Source: DATHSY01 sp046729855 (GTDB lineage: Bacteria; Actinomycetota; UBA4738; HRBIN12). From it: a stretch of 64,000 bases of DNA. The stretch spans positions 8,399 through 72,398 of the forward strand of contig JBKPHM010000001.1 in the NCBI GenBank assembly GCA_046729855.1. Reading direction: 5' to 3'. Under the pieces are notes generated by a model that did not search any database, was not told the origin of the DNA, and saw only the letters and a list, made by a program, of their open reading frames with translations. This document shows, piece after piece, positions 1 through 7,068 of this stretch. How positions within the stretch are numbered: the stretch's first letter is position 1; each line of letters opens with the position of its first letter. A program made the position numbers and the translations under genes.

Positions 1-76
1 CCAAACATGAGACGGCGCGAGCGGCGGTGCGACGCCGGCACGGCGCACTCTCGCTGTGGCGGGCTCGTTCCAAACC

Positions 77-102
77 GTTTCGCCGCAGGTACTCACGGGT
101 AA
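77..102 (+). promoter_or_regulatory. SigB-type promoter of the anti-sigma/sigma operon
   Basis: GTTT at 77-80 and GGGTAA at 97-102 are separated by 16 bases, matching the classic SigB-family consensus GTTT-N14-16-GGGTA. The predicted transcription start near 109 leaves a leader of about 50-60 bases before the anti-sigma gene. The sigma factor encoded in this operon is itself SigB-like, so the site suggests positive autoregulation. This is inference from sequence and spacing. Confidence 0.7.
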
Positions 103-167
103 CGACCCGCCGTCCGAACCAGAGGTCCGGACGGGGGCACGGGGAGGCAGGCGGTAGGGTGGATGCG

Positions 168-575
168 ATGAAGCTGCCGACCGACTCCTCCGTCGTCGTG
201 ACGGCGCCGGCTCGCCCGGAGATGGTGCACGTGCTCCGCGCGGTCGCGTCGAGCGTCGCCGCCCGGCTGGACTTCCCCTACGACGACATCGACGACCTCC
301 GGATCTCGATCGACGAGGCCTGCGCGCAGCTGCTCGCCGTCGGCGGGGAGGGTGACACGTTCACGCTGCGCATCACCGCCGCCGATCGCGGGGTCGAGGC
401 GGTCGTCTCGCTCGACTCGCAGACGCCGGCGGGGTGGCCACCGCCCTCGTTCGAAGACTCCCTCGCGTGGAGGGTCCTGACGGGGCTGTCGGACGACGTC
501 CGCTTCGAAACGCTCCCGACCGGTCCCGGGATCCGGATCCTGAAGGTCCCCGCCGTGTCGAGGGAGCGGACGTGA
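168..575 (+). CDS. Anti-sigma regulatory factor (RsbW-like Ser/Thr kinase)
   Basis: This 135-residue protein has the GHKL/HATPase fold of RsbW/SpoIIAB anti-sigma factors. The N-box region reads DDLRISIDEAC around residues 40-50 and the C-terminal glycine segment is GPGIRI. Family members hold a partner sigma factor inactive and phosphorylate an anti-anti-sigma protein. Its stop overlaps the GTG start of the sigma gene (GTGA), indicating translational coupling. ATG 168 is chosen; GTG 159 in the same frame is an alternative, since GGGGAGG at 140-146 suits it better. No RsbV-type antagonist lies next to it in the window. Confidence 0.85.
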   Translation: MKLPTDSSVVVTAPARPEMVHVLRAVASSVAARLDFPYDDIDDLRISIDEACAQLLAVGGEGDTFTLRITAADRGVEAVVSLDSQTPAGWPPPSFEDSLAWRVLTGLSDDVRFETLPTGPGIRILKVPAVSRERT

Positions 576-1327
576 GCTCGAAGACGCCGGCGGAGGACCT
601 CGAGGCCCGCGCGCGAACCGCCCAGTTGTTCGCGGAGCTGCCGGAGCACCCGGAGGCCCGCGAGGAGCTCGTTCGCGTGTACCAACCCCTCGCCGAGTAC
701 CTGGCGCGGAAGTTCACGGGCCGCGGCGAGCAGGTCGAGGACCTGATCCAGGTCGCAAGCATCGGCCTGCTGAACGCGATCGACCGGTTCGACCCGGGCC
801 GCGACGTCCAGTTCCCGACGTACGCGGCGGTGACGATCGTCGGCGAGCTCAAGCGCCACTTCCGTGACAAGGGCTGGGCCGTCCGCGTCCCCCGCCGTCT
901 TCAGGAAATCGGCCTGCGCGTGAACCGGGTCCTCGGGGAGCTGTGGCAGGAGCTTGGACGCTCGCCGACGGTCAAGGAGATCGCCCGCAAGCTCGAGCTG
1001 CCGGAGGAGGAGATCCTGGAGGCGATGGAAGCGATGCAGGCGTACTCGACCACATCGCTCGACGCGCCGATCGGCGAGGACGGCCTCACGCACGCCGAGC
1101 TGTTGCCGCAGGAGGACGACTCACTCGAGCTGCTCGAGGCCTGGGCCAGCGTGGGACCCAAACTCCGCGAGCTGCCCCAGCGCGAACGGCGGATCCTGTA
1201 CCTGCGGTTCTTCCGCGGCCTCACGCAGACGGAGATCGCGGATCGGCTCGGGATCTCACAGATGCACGTGTCGCGGCTGTTGTCGCAGACGCTCGCGCAG
1301 CTGCGCGACTCGATCAAGCAACCCTGA
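572..1327 (+). CDS. RNA polymerase sigma factor, SigB/SigF/SigG family
   Basis: The 251-residue protein has sigma regions 2, 3 and 4. Region 2 is seen around residues 60-110 (DLIQVASIGLLNAIDRFDP, then the YAAVTIVGELKRHFRD stretch), typical of SigB/F/G factors. Region 4 carries the helix-turn-helix GLTQTEIADRLGISQMHVSR near the C-terminus. Start GTG 572 overlaps the anti-sigma stop. Such factors direct general stress or envelope-stress regulons at GTTT-GGGTA promoters, and many such promoters lie within the next 9 kb and upstream of this operon. A hairpin at 1369-1390 probably ends transcription. Confidence 0.93.
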   Translation: MSSKTPAEDLEARARTAQLFAELPEHPEAREELVRVYQPLAEYLARKFTGRGEQVEDLIQVASIGLLNAIDRFDPGRDVQFPTYAAVTIVGELKRHFRDKGWAVRVPRRLQEIGLRVNRVLGELWQELGRSPTVKEIARKLELPEEEILEAMEAMQAYSTTSLDAPIGEDGLTHAELLPQEDDSLELLEAWASVGPKLRELPQRERRILYLRFFRGLTQTEIADRLGISQMHVSRLLSQTLAQLRDSIKQP

Positions 1328-1368
1328 ACCGGGGTTCGTTCACCATGGTTCACCATGAAGGGCAGAAA

Positions 1369-1390
1369 GCCGGAGGGCTCGCCCTCCGGC
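1369..1390 (+). terminator. Probable terminator after the sigma operon
   Basis: A perfect 9-bp GC-rich stem (GCCGGAGGG with CCCTCCGGC) encloses a CTCG loop about 40 bases after the sigma stop. Only short T runs follow, as is common in high-GC bacteria, so intrinsic termination is likely but not certain. It could act in both directions, because the next genes converge on it. Confidence 0.6.
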
Positions 1391-1432
1391 CTTCGTGCCT
1401 GGCCTACTGACCTACTGGAAAGGGGGGCGCGA

Positions 1433-1606
1433 TCACCCCCAGATACTGACGCCGCCGGGGCCCACGAGGAGCCCGACGATGATGAGCACGATCCCCGCAA
1501 GCACCGCGCCCCGGACGAGCGACACGATGCCGGCGATTACGAGGATCACCGCGAGGATCCAGAGCAACGTGGCGGCGCCCCCGCTCAGCTCCTGAGCGAG
1601 AAACAT
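1433..1606 (-). CDS. GPGG-motif small membrane protein
   Basis: The 57-residue protein is almost entirely hydrophobic, with two membrane helices (about residues 13-30 and 34-47), and it ends GPGGVSIWG. This matches the small actinobacterial proteins named for a GPGG motif; their function is unknown. ATG 1606 is chosen because GGAGGG lies just upstream; an in-frame ATG at 1621 lies further up. It follows the 52-residue gene at 1647-1805 by 40 bases and probably shares its transcript and its SigB-type promoter. Confidence 0.75.
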   Translation of the reverse strand: MFLAQELSGGAATLLWILAVILVIAGIVSLVRGAVLAGIVLIIVGLLVGPGGVSIWG

Positions 1607-1646
1607 GTTCCCTCCTTCCAACGTCTACGGCCAATGACGCGTCGCG

Positions 1647-1805
1647 TCAGTCCATGAACAGCGGGATCAGGTACCACGCGATGAACGCGAGGATCGCGAG
1701 GACGATGATCACGATCGCCGTGTACTTGATGGCCGCGTAGCCGACCAGCCCGTTGCCCTCCGGCTCGTGCGGCGGTGCGTCGTGCGAATGGTCGTAGCCT
1801 GCCAT
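1647..1805 (-). CDS. Small single-span membrane protein
   Basis: A 52-residue ORF begins MAGYDHSHD with a strong AGGAGG site seven bases upstream. It has a His/Pro/Glu-rich N-terminus (residues 1-18) and one C-terminal membrane helix (about 28-48) ending LIPLFMD. I recognise no family. A SigB-type promoter ends about 25 bases upstream, giving a leader of about 19 bases that carries the ribosome site. It is probably co-transcribed with the GPGG protein as part of the envelope-stress response; that role is inferred from context. Confidence 0.7.
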   Translation of the reverse strand: MAGYDHSHDAPPHEPEGNGLVGYAAIKYTAIVIIVLAILAFIAWYLIPLFMD

Positions 1806-1830
1806 CACGACCTCCTTTCCACGCCTTTGC

Positions 1831-1856
1831 GTTCCCCGTGCCGCCTTGTGTCAAAC
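1831..1856 (-). promoter_or_regulatory. SigB-type promoter for the small membrane proteins
   Basis: On the minus strand GTTT (1856-1853) is followed after 16 bases by GGGAAC (1836-1831). The predicted start near 1824 gives a leader of about 19 bases containing the AGGAGG site of the gene starting at 1805. Spacing is the same as at the sigma operon's own promoter. Confidence 0.65.
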
Positions 1857-1880
1857 GCAGGAAGCGGTGCGGTGCAACGA

Positions 1881-2393
1881 CTACGCCGGCCGGCGCTTGC
1901 CGTCGTCGCGGTTGCCCTTGACACGCTCCGGCGTGCCACGCTCAGGCCCACCTTCGTTCACATCGGCCGTGGCGGGCGATTCGGACACGTCCTCGAGCAC
2001 CTGCCCGACCGCGCGCTTCGAGGCGTCCTGGAGCGCGATGTCCCCGAGCGCGACGATGCCCACGAGCCGGTCGTCCTTCATCACCGGGAGTCGGCGGACC
2101 TGGTGCTCGGCCATGAGGTCGCGCGCGTCGCTGATGTTCATGTCCGGCGTCGCGCTCACGACCGCGCGCGTCGCGATGTCCGCGAGTTTGACGGCGTTCG
2201 GGTCCTCGCGGTCGGCGATCACGCGGGTCACGAGATCACGATCGGTGACGAGCCCGATCACCTCGCCGCCGTCGCCGACGACGGGCACGACTCCGATGTC
2301 GAAGTTGCGCATCAGCCCGGCCGCGTCCGCTGCGGTCATGTCGGGCTTCGCGGTCTTGAGCTCCTCGGTCATGACATGACGAACCAGGATCAT
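1881..2393 (-). CDS. CBS-domain pair protein
   Basis: The 170-residue protein starts MILVRHVM and has two CBS motifs in tandem (about residues 5-60 and 70-130), each with the typical VTDRDL or V-ALGDIA ending. CBS pairs usually bind adenine nucleotides and serve as energy or redox sensors, often within dormancy or stress regulons. The C-terminal 35 residues are polar and probably disordered. ATG 2393 is favoured over upstream in-frame starts because AGGAGG sits eight bases before it. A SigB-type promoter at 2452-2476 faces it. The target is unknown. Confidence 0.9.
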   Translation of the reverse strand: MILVRHVMTEELKTAKPDMTAADAAGLMRNFDIGVVPVVGDGGEVIGLVTDRDLVTRVIADREDPNAVKLADIATRAVVSATPDMNISDARDLMAEHQVRRLPVMKDDRLVGIVALGDIALQDASKRAVGQVLEDVSESPATADVNEGGPERGTPERVKGNRDDGKRRPA

Positions 2394-2451
2394 CGGGACC
2401 TCCTCGTCGGATCGGCTCCTCGATCGGCCCGTGCTCAGCCTCGCCGTCGGG

Positions 2452-2476
2452 ATACCCATGCCGCCCGGCAGGAAAC
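2452..2476 (-). promoter_or_regulatory. SigB-type promoter for the CBS gene
   Basis: On the minus strand GTTTCC starts at 2476 and GGGTAT lies at 2457-2452, with 15 bases between GTTT and GGGTAT. This is the most perfect consensus of the set. It is back-to-back with the plus-strand promoter at 2484, so CBS and OsmC genes would be expressed together. Confidence 0.7.
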
Positions 2477-2483
2477 GACGACG

Positions 2484-2509
2484 GTTTGCGGCCGTTGGCC
2501 CCCGGGTAG
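2484..2509 (+). promoter_or_regulatory. SigB-type promoter for the OsmC gene
   Basis: GTTT at 2484-2487 and GGGTAG at 2504-2509 are separated by 16 bases. The predicted leader to ATG 2582 is about 66 bases and includes a GGAGGG ribosome site. It is divergent from the CBS promoter seven bases away. Confidence 0.7.
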
Positions 2510-2581
2510 GCGAGGGTGTTCGCCCACGGATCGAGACGTCCGGACCGAGATCCGGACGATCGGTCGAGTGTCGGAGGGTCG

Positions 2582-3073
2582 ATGATCGAGCGGAGCGCGA
2601 ACGTCGTGTGGGACGGAGACCTGCACTCGGGTCAGGGCCGGCTCACCACGAAGACCAGTGAGGTCCTCGTGTCGATGCCCGTGACCTTCGCGTCGCGCGT
2701 CGAGGACGCACACGGACGCACCAGCCCCGAGGAGCTCCTCGCCGCCGCCCACGCGACCTGCTTCGCGATGGCGCTCGCGGACGCCCTGGCCGAGGCTGGC
2801 ACGCCGTCCGAGCAGCTCGAGGTGGAAGCGACGTGCGGGCTGGAGCACACCGACGCCGGGCTCCGGATCGCGTCGATGCGGCTGGCCGCGGTCGCGCGCT
2901 ACGCGGGCGACGATGCGTCGCTTCGCGAGGCAGCGAGGATCGCGCAGGAGCGCTGCCCCGTTTCGAACGCCCTGCGCGGCAACGTCGACATCGCGGTCGA
3001 TGCGCGACGGCTCGACGGGCAGCCCGCGCCCTCGGAGCGGGCGACCGACCCGACCCGACCCGCCGAGGTCTGA
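2582..3073 (+). CDS. OsmC/Ohr-family peroxiredoxin
   Basis: The 163-residue protein shows the OsmC layout: PEELLAAAHATCF with the first redox cysteine at residue 60, and ERCPVS with the second at residue 125. OsmC proteins reduce organic hydroperoxides using these two thiols and are classic stationary-phase or osmotic-stress proteins. A GGAGGG site precedes ATG 2582. The divergent SigB-type promoter pair upstream fits stress induction. The C-terminal 20 residues are low-complexity and lie beyond the usual family end. Confidence 0.93.
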   Translation: MIERSANVVWDGDLHSGQGRLTTKTSEVLVSMPVTFASRVEDAHGRTSPEELLAAAHATCFAMALADALAEAGTPSEQLEVEATCGLEHTDAGLRIASMRLAAVARYAGDDASLREAARIAQERCPVSNALRGNVDIAVDARRLDGQPAPSERATDPTRPAEV

Positions 3074-3148
3074 CCGCCGGTCTGACGCCGAGATCCCGGC
3101 GCGCGTTCCCGCCGGCGTGGCCCGACAAACGCTGCGGCGCACCGAGGC

Positions 3149-3174
3149 GTTTGTGCGCGAGGACCGGCGGGAAA
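3149..3174 (+). promoter_or_regulatory. SigB-type promoter for the membrane-protein operon
   Basis: GTTT at 3149-3152 and GGGAAA at 3169-3174 are 16 bases apart. The predicted start near 3181 leaves about 27 bases to ATG 3208, containing a GGAGGTG ribosome site. It should drive the three-gene envelope operon 3208-4754. Confidence 0.65.
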
Positions 3175-3207
3175 CCGCTTGACGGACCCGATAGACGGAG
3201 GTGACGC

Positions 3208-3765
3208 ATGGCCGACATGGCGCAGCGCTACGTGCCTCCGGCTCCGTCCGGCACGGTGACTACGACGACCGAGGCCGCGGAGCTGGAGGAGACGGCGCGC
3301 GAGAAGACGCAGGAACTGAAGGAAACCGCCAGGGAGCGCTCCACCGAGTTGACGACGAAGGCACGGACATGGATGAACGAGGAGGCCGATCAGCGCTCGT
3401 CGGCGCTCGGATCGCAGGCCCGGACGATCGCGAACGCGATGCGTGAGACATCAAGCCGGCTTCGCGAGGAGGGCCAGGAGCAGCCGGCCCGCTTCACGCA
3501 ATTGACGGCCGACCGGATCGAGCAGCTCGCGACCTACCTCACTGACGCCGATGGCGAGCGCCTGATCAACGACGTGACGGAGACGGCTCGACGTCAGCCG
3601 TGGCTCTTCGCAGCCGGCGGCTTGGCGCTCGGTTTCGCCGCGTCGAGGTTCATCAAGGCGTCGGGCGGCTCGAGCCGCAATACGTACCGCGCGTACGGGC
3701 CCTCGTCCGGCTCGACGGTGGAGGGGCGGACAGGCATGACCGCCCGAATCGAGGCCGAGGCCTAG
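3208..3765 (+). CDS. Amphipathic-helix membrane-anchored protein (ElaB/DUF883-like layout)
   Basis: The 185-residue protein has a long charged, Glu/Lys/Arg/Thr-rich helical region (about residues 25-130), then one hydrophobic helix (about 133-150, beginning QPWLFAAGG) and a polar tail. This layout resembles ElaB/YqjD/DUF883 or LEA-like stress proteins, but I cannot assign a specific family. GGAGGTG precedes ATG 3208. It leads an operon with the holin-X and DUF3618 genes under a SigB-type promoter, which suggests an envelope-stress role. Confidence 0.75.
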   Translation: MADMAQRYVPPAPSGTVTTTTEAAELEETAREKTQELKETARERSTELTTKARTWMNEEADQRSSALGSQARTIANAMRETSSRLREEGQEQPARFTQLTADRIEQLATYLTDADGERLINDVTETARRQPWLFAAGGLALGFAASRFIKASGGSSRNTYRAYGPSSGSTVEGRTGMTARIEAEA

Positions 3766-3774
3766 GGGGTCGAG

Positions 3775-4197
3775 ATGGCCGAACCGATGAGAACGGACGA
3801 CCCTCGTTGGGAGTCGCTCGGCGAATTGGTCAAGCGGCTCGCCGAACAGACATCCCGGCTCGTGCATCAGGAGTTCCGTCTGGCCCGCGCCGAGATGACG
3901 GACAAAGCGCGGGCGTACGGACGCGGTGTGGGGATGATCGGCGCCGCGGCCGTCACCGGGCTCCTTGCCGGGTTCGCGCTGACGCTGTGCTTCATCTATC
4001 TGCTGCGGCTCGCGATGCCACTGTGGGCAGCCGCGCTGATCGTGACGGTCGTCTACGGGGTCGTCGCGTTCGCGCTGTTCAAGGCGGGCAAGCAGCGGGT
4101 CGACGAGGCTACGCCACCCGTCCCGGACGAGACGATGGAAAACGTGAAGGAGGACGTCGAATGGCTGAAGACCAGAACACGATCCGACGCGAGATAG
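3775..4197 (+). CDS. Holin-X (DUF1469) family membrane protein
   Basis: The 140-residue protein starts with an amphipathic segment (residues 12-45, SLGELVKRLAEQTSRLVHQE), followed by two adjacent membrane helices (about 52-78 and 81-103). This is the organisation of the Actinobacterial Holin-X or phage-holin-superfamily III proteins, which are chromosomal here and not evidence of a phage. Their function is unclear. It starts nine bases after the previous stop and overlaps the next gene by 37 bases. A paralogous pair sits at 62745-63373. Confidence 0.85.
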   Translation: MAEPMRTDDPRWESLGELVKRLAEQTSRLVHQEFRLARAEMTDKARAYGRGVGMIGAAAVTGLLAGFALTLCFIYLLRLAMPLWAAALIVTVVYGVVAFALFKAGKQRVDEATPPVPDETMENVKEDVEWLKTRTRSDAR

Positions 4198-4754
4198 AGG
4201 AGACCCGCGATGAGATGGCCGAGACGATCGACGCCATCGGCTACAAGGCCGACGTCCCGGCCCGGACGCGTGATCGCGTGACGGCCGTTCGCGAGAACGT
4301 CGCCGAGAGGACCGACAGCGTCCTGTCGTCCGTGAAGCGAGCGGCCCAGCGCCTTACGGGAGGAGCGAGGGACACGATGGGGCAGACCGGATCCACGCTT
4401 CAGGACAGCACTTCGGAGATGTCGGGCAAGGCGCGCGAGGGCATGGAGCGAGGCGTGCGCATCGCGGAGGACAACCCCCTCGTTCTGGTGCTGGGCGCCG
4501 TGGCGGCCGGGTTCCTCATCGGCTCGATGCTCCCCAAGACGCGGATCGAGCAGGCCAAGATCGGTCCCAGCGCCGAGCGCGTCCGCAGCGAGGCGCTGGC
4601 GAAGGGCGAGGAGGCGGTCGAGCGCGTCGGCGAGCGGGCCAAGACCGTCGTGGACCAGACCGCGGATCGAGCCAGCTCGGCGCTGGATGAGGCGCGATCG
4701 ACCGGACCGACCGCGGCGACCGGCACCTACGGCACGACCCGCACGGTCGAGTAG
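4161..4754 (+). CDS. DUF3618 domain protein
   Basis: The 197-residue protein begins MAEDQNTIRREIEETRDEM, the conserved DUF3618 N-terminal helix (residues 5-50). A charged middle region, one membrane helix near residues 112-130 (LVLVLGAVAAGFLIGSML) and a long acidic amphipathic tail follow. ATG 4161 lies inside the holin-X frame, giving a 37-base overlap and probable translational coupling. Function is unknown; the constant pairing with holin-X suggests the two act together at the membrane. Its last 28 bases overlap the convergent phosphoesterase gene. Confidence 0.85.
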   Translation: MAEDQNTIRREIEETRDEMAETIDAIGYKADVPARTRDRVTAVRENVAERTDSVLSSVKRAAQRLTGGARDTMGQTGSTLQDSTSEMSGKAREGMERGVRIAEDNPLVLVLGAVAAGFLIGSMLPKTRIEQAKIGPSAERVRSEALAKGEEAVERVGERAKTVVDQTADRASSALDEARSTGPTAATGTYGTTRTVE

Positions 4755-5485
4755 GTAGCAGCGGCGGGGCTGCGGTCGAACGAGAACACGGCGTACGGCT
4801 GTCGCAGCACCGGCATCGCGACGTTGCGGACGTTGACCCCCCCGGGGGTCAGGCCCTTCTCGCTGCCGTGATGCGCGTGACCGTGGAGCGCGAGGTCCGC
4901 GCCCGCGTCATCGACCGCCTCGGCGAGCAGGTAGGTGCCGAGGAACGGGAAGATCTCCGGCGGCTCGCCCTGGAGCGTCTCCCGAACCGGCGAGTAGTGG
5001 GTGAGGGCGATCCGTACGTCGGCGTCACGCACCTCGACGAGCGCTCGCTCGAGGCGCTCGGCCAGCTCGCGTGAGTGCCGGATGAACGCCTTCATCTCGG
5101 GCTCGCCGAACTCCGTCCCGGAGGACCCGGTGAACCCGCCGCCGAAGCCCTTCGCGCCCGCGACGCCCAGGGACTGGCCTTCGATCTCCAGCACGACGTT
5201 CTCGCCCTCGAGGACCCTCACGCCGGCGCGCTCGAGGATCGCGCGCACGTCGTCCTGCCGGTCGGAGTGGTAGTCGTGGTTGCCGAGAACGGCCACGACC
5301 GGGATGCCGATGGAGCTGATCTCGTCCGCCAGGACGTCTGCCTCCGCCGGATCGCCGGACTTGGTCAGATCTCCGGCGAGCAAGAGCACGTCGGCGTCAC
5401 GCCCGACGTTCTCCAGGCAGGGCCGTAGCGTCCCGGAGGAATCCGGGCCGAAGTGGACGTCACCCGTCGCGGCGATCCGGATCAC
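4727..5485 (-). CDS. Calcineurin-like metallophosphoesterase
   Basis: The 252-residue protein has the full metallophosphoesterase motif series: GDVHFG at residues 8-13, LAGDLTKSG near 36-44, VLGNHDYH near 65-72, and LHGHAHHGS in the C-terminal part. These residues bind the two-metal centre. The substrate is unknown. Its start overlaps the BON gene stop (ATGA), so the two form an operon. The 3' end overlaps the convergent DUF3618 gene by 28 bases. Confidence 0.9.
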   Translation of the reverse strand: MIRIAATGDVHFGPDSSGTLRPCLENVGRDADVLLLAGDLTKSGDPAEADVLADEISSIGIPVVAVLGNHDYHSDRQDDVRAILERAGVRVLEGENVVLEIEGQSLGVAGAKGFGGGFTGSSGTEFGEPEMKAFIRHSRELAERLERALVEVRDADVRIALTHYSPVRETLQGEPPEIFPFLGTYLLAEAVDDAGADLALHGHAHHGSEKGLTPGGVNVRNVAMPVLRQPYAVFSFDRSPAAATYSTVRVVP

Positions 5486-5733
5486 GCGATCTCCTCCGTG
5501 CGAGGCCGGTTCGGGACGAAGTTCGCGACGACGGTCGTCTGGTCGTCGACGACGACGTCTGGGTAGAGCTCCATCACCACCACCGGGATCGCGCGCTTGC
5601 GTTCCTCGGTCGGCACGTCGCCGGTGATCACCACACGTCCGGCGACCACGGTGACGCGGAGCTCCGGCTCGTTGACGCGCGGATCGCCCGCCAGGGCCTG
5701 GTGGATGTGTTCCTGCGTGTAGACGTCGGGCAT
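5482..5733 (-). CDS. BON-domain protein
   Basis: The 83-residue protein MPDVYTQEHIHQAL... is a single BON domain with the hallmark glycine core VVAGRVVITGDVPTEE. BON domains bind phospholipids or envelope components, but this one has no signal peptide and probably stays cytoplasmic. The start is set by AGGAAGGTGGG just upstream of ATG 5733. It leads the operon with the phosphoesterase. A SigB-type promoter lies 140 bases upstream. Confidence 0.8.
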   Translation of the reverse strand: MPDVYTQEHIHQALAGDPRVNEPELRVTVVAGRVVITGDVPTEERKRAIPVVVMELYPDVVVDDQTTVVANFVPNRPRTEEIA

Positions 5734-5873
5734 CGACCCACCTTCCTCGTCCTTCACCGCGATCCTCGCCGCCGGTGTCCGTCTCGCGAATCGCGGGGAT
5801 GCAGAGTGAGCCGGTTCGCCCCGGAGCGATCCACGCGTCGACCCGGCCCCACGGCGCCGCCTTCGCGGGGCAC

Positions 5874-5899
5874 GTACCCGCAGCCTCATCGGGTGAAAC
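5874..5899 (-). promoter_or_regulatory. SigB-type promoter for the BON-phosphoesterase operon
   Basis: On the minus strand GTTT (5899-5896) and GGGTAC (5879-5874) are separated by 16 bases. The predicted start near 5867 would give a leader of about 134 bases. The long leader makes this match a little less certain than the others. Confidence 0.55.
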
Positions 5900-5905
5900 G
5901 ACGCG

Positions 5906-6946
5906 TCAAGCGGCGACGGCCGTCTCCTCGGCGCGACCATCCACGAGCTCGAGGACCGCCGCCTCGAGCTGTGCCTGCGCCTCGGGATCGAACGGTCCTT
6001 CGTCGGCGGATGCGTCCGCGATCACTCCCGCGATCGTCGTGCCCTCGAGGAACCGGTCGAGGACGCGCGGGTCGATGTAGGAGGTGCGGGCGACGGCCGG
6101 CGTGTTACCGAGATAGCCGGCGACCTCCTTCACCGCTGCCGACATCGCGCGTCTGCGCGCGGTGAGCGACGTGGCGTCGGCGCGAGCCGCGAGCGCCATC
6201 GCCGCCAGCACGGTCGCATGCCAGGTCCGAAAGTCCTTCGCGGTGAACCCTTCGCCGGCGATGTCCTTGAGGTACTGGTTGATGTCCGACGAACGCACGT
6301 CGCGCCACCCGTCGTCGTCCTCGTAGGCGAGCAACTCGTCGCCACCGCCGCGGCGGGACACGAGCGGCCGGAGCACGTTTTTCACGTCCGGATCGCGGAC
6401 CGACACCACGCGGCGCTTCCCGGCCTTGGCGGCGTAGTCGAACCAGAGCTCGTCTCCGTCGATCCGCACGTGCCGCCTCAATAGTGTGGCGAGCCCAAAC
6501 GAGCCGTTGCGACCGGCGTACTCCTCCGAGCCGACCCGGAAGTAGCCTCGATCGAGAAGCCGGACCGCGCACGCGAGCACGCGCTCGCGCGGCAAGCCGG
6601 GGAGTGCGAGGTCGCGGGCAACCGCCTCGCGGAGCTGCGGGAGCGTCGACGCGAACCCGTGCATCCGACGGAACTTCTGCCGGTCGCGCCACTCACGCCA
6701 CCGAGGGTGGTACAGGTACTGGCGCCTGCCCGCCGCGTCCGTCCCGGCAGCTTGCAGGTGGCCCCACGGATCGGGGCAGATCCACACGTCCCTCCACGCC
6801 GGCGGGATCACGAGCGCCCGGATGCGCCGGAGCGTCTCAGGGTCGCGGATCGGGCGCGCCTGCGCGTCGAGATAGCCGAACCCCCTGCCGCGTCCGCGGC
6901 GCGTGTATCCGGGGTCGGTGCACTGGACACGGTGGATCCGTGGCAC
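5906..6946 (-). CDS. DNA topoisomerase IB
   Basis: The 346-residue protein matches poxvirus-like bacterial type IB topoisomerases, which relax supercoils through a 3'-phosphotyrosyl intermediate. Typical blocks are FGYLD, IPPAWRDVWICP, HLQAAGTDAAGRRQYLYH (about residues 18-75), DFRTWHATVLAAMAL, and TSYIDPRVLDRF holding the probable active-site tyrosine. GTG 6946 (VPRIHRVQ) is chosen because the frame has no nearer ATG or GTG, AGGAG lies 10 bases upstream, and the length is normal for the family. It lies 122 bases downstream of the LigD-polymerase gene on the same strand. Confidence 0.92.
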   Translation of the reverse strand: MPRIHRVQCTDPGYTRRGRGRGFGYLDAQARPIRDPETLRRIRALVIPPAWRDVWICPDPWGHLQAAGTDAAGRRQYLYHPRWREWRDRQKFRRMHGFASTLPQLREAVARDLALPGLPRERVLACAVRLLDRGYFRVGSEEYAGRNGSFGLATLLRRHVRIDGDELWFDYAAKAGKRRVVSVRDPDVKNVLRPLVSRRGGGDELLAYEDDDGWRDVRSSDINQYLKDIAGEGFTAKDFRTWHATVLAAMALAARADATSLTARRRAMSAAVKEVAGYLGNTPAVARTSYIDPRVLDRFLEGTTIAGVIADASADEGPFDPEAQAQLEAAVLELVDGRAEETAVAA

Positions 6947-7068
6947 GGGTCGGCCGCTCCTCTCGATGCCTGGCTCGGTCCTCGACTCGGTCGTTCGGCG
7001 CTGCTCCTTCCCGACGCGACCTTCCGGTACACGTCTCCCGCGCGTCGACGGCCGGCGCCGAGATCCGC

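Noticed and set aside
3775..4197. Prophage holin
   Set aside because: The family is chromosomal in actinobacteria, and no phage structural, lysin or integrase gene lies nearby.
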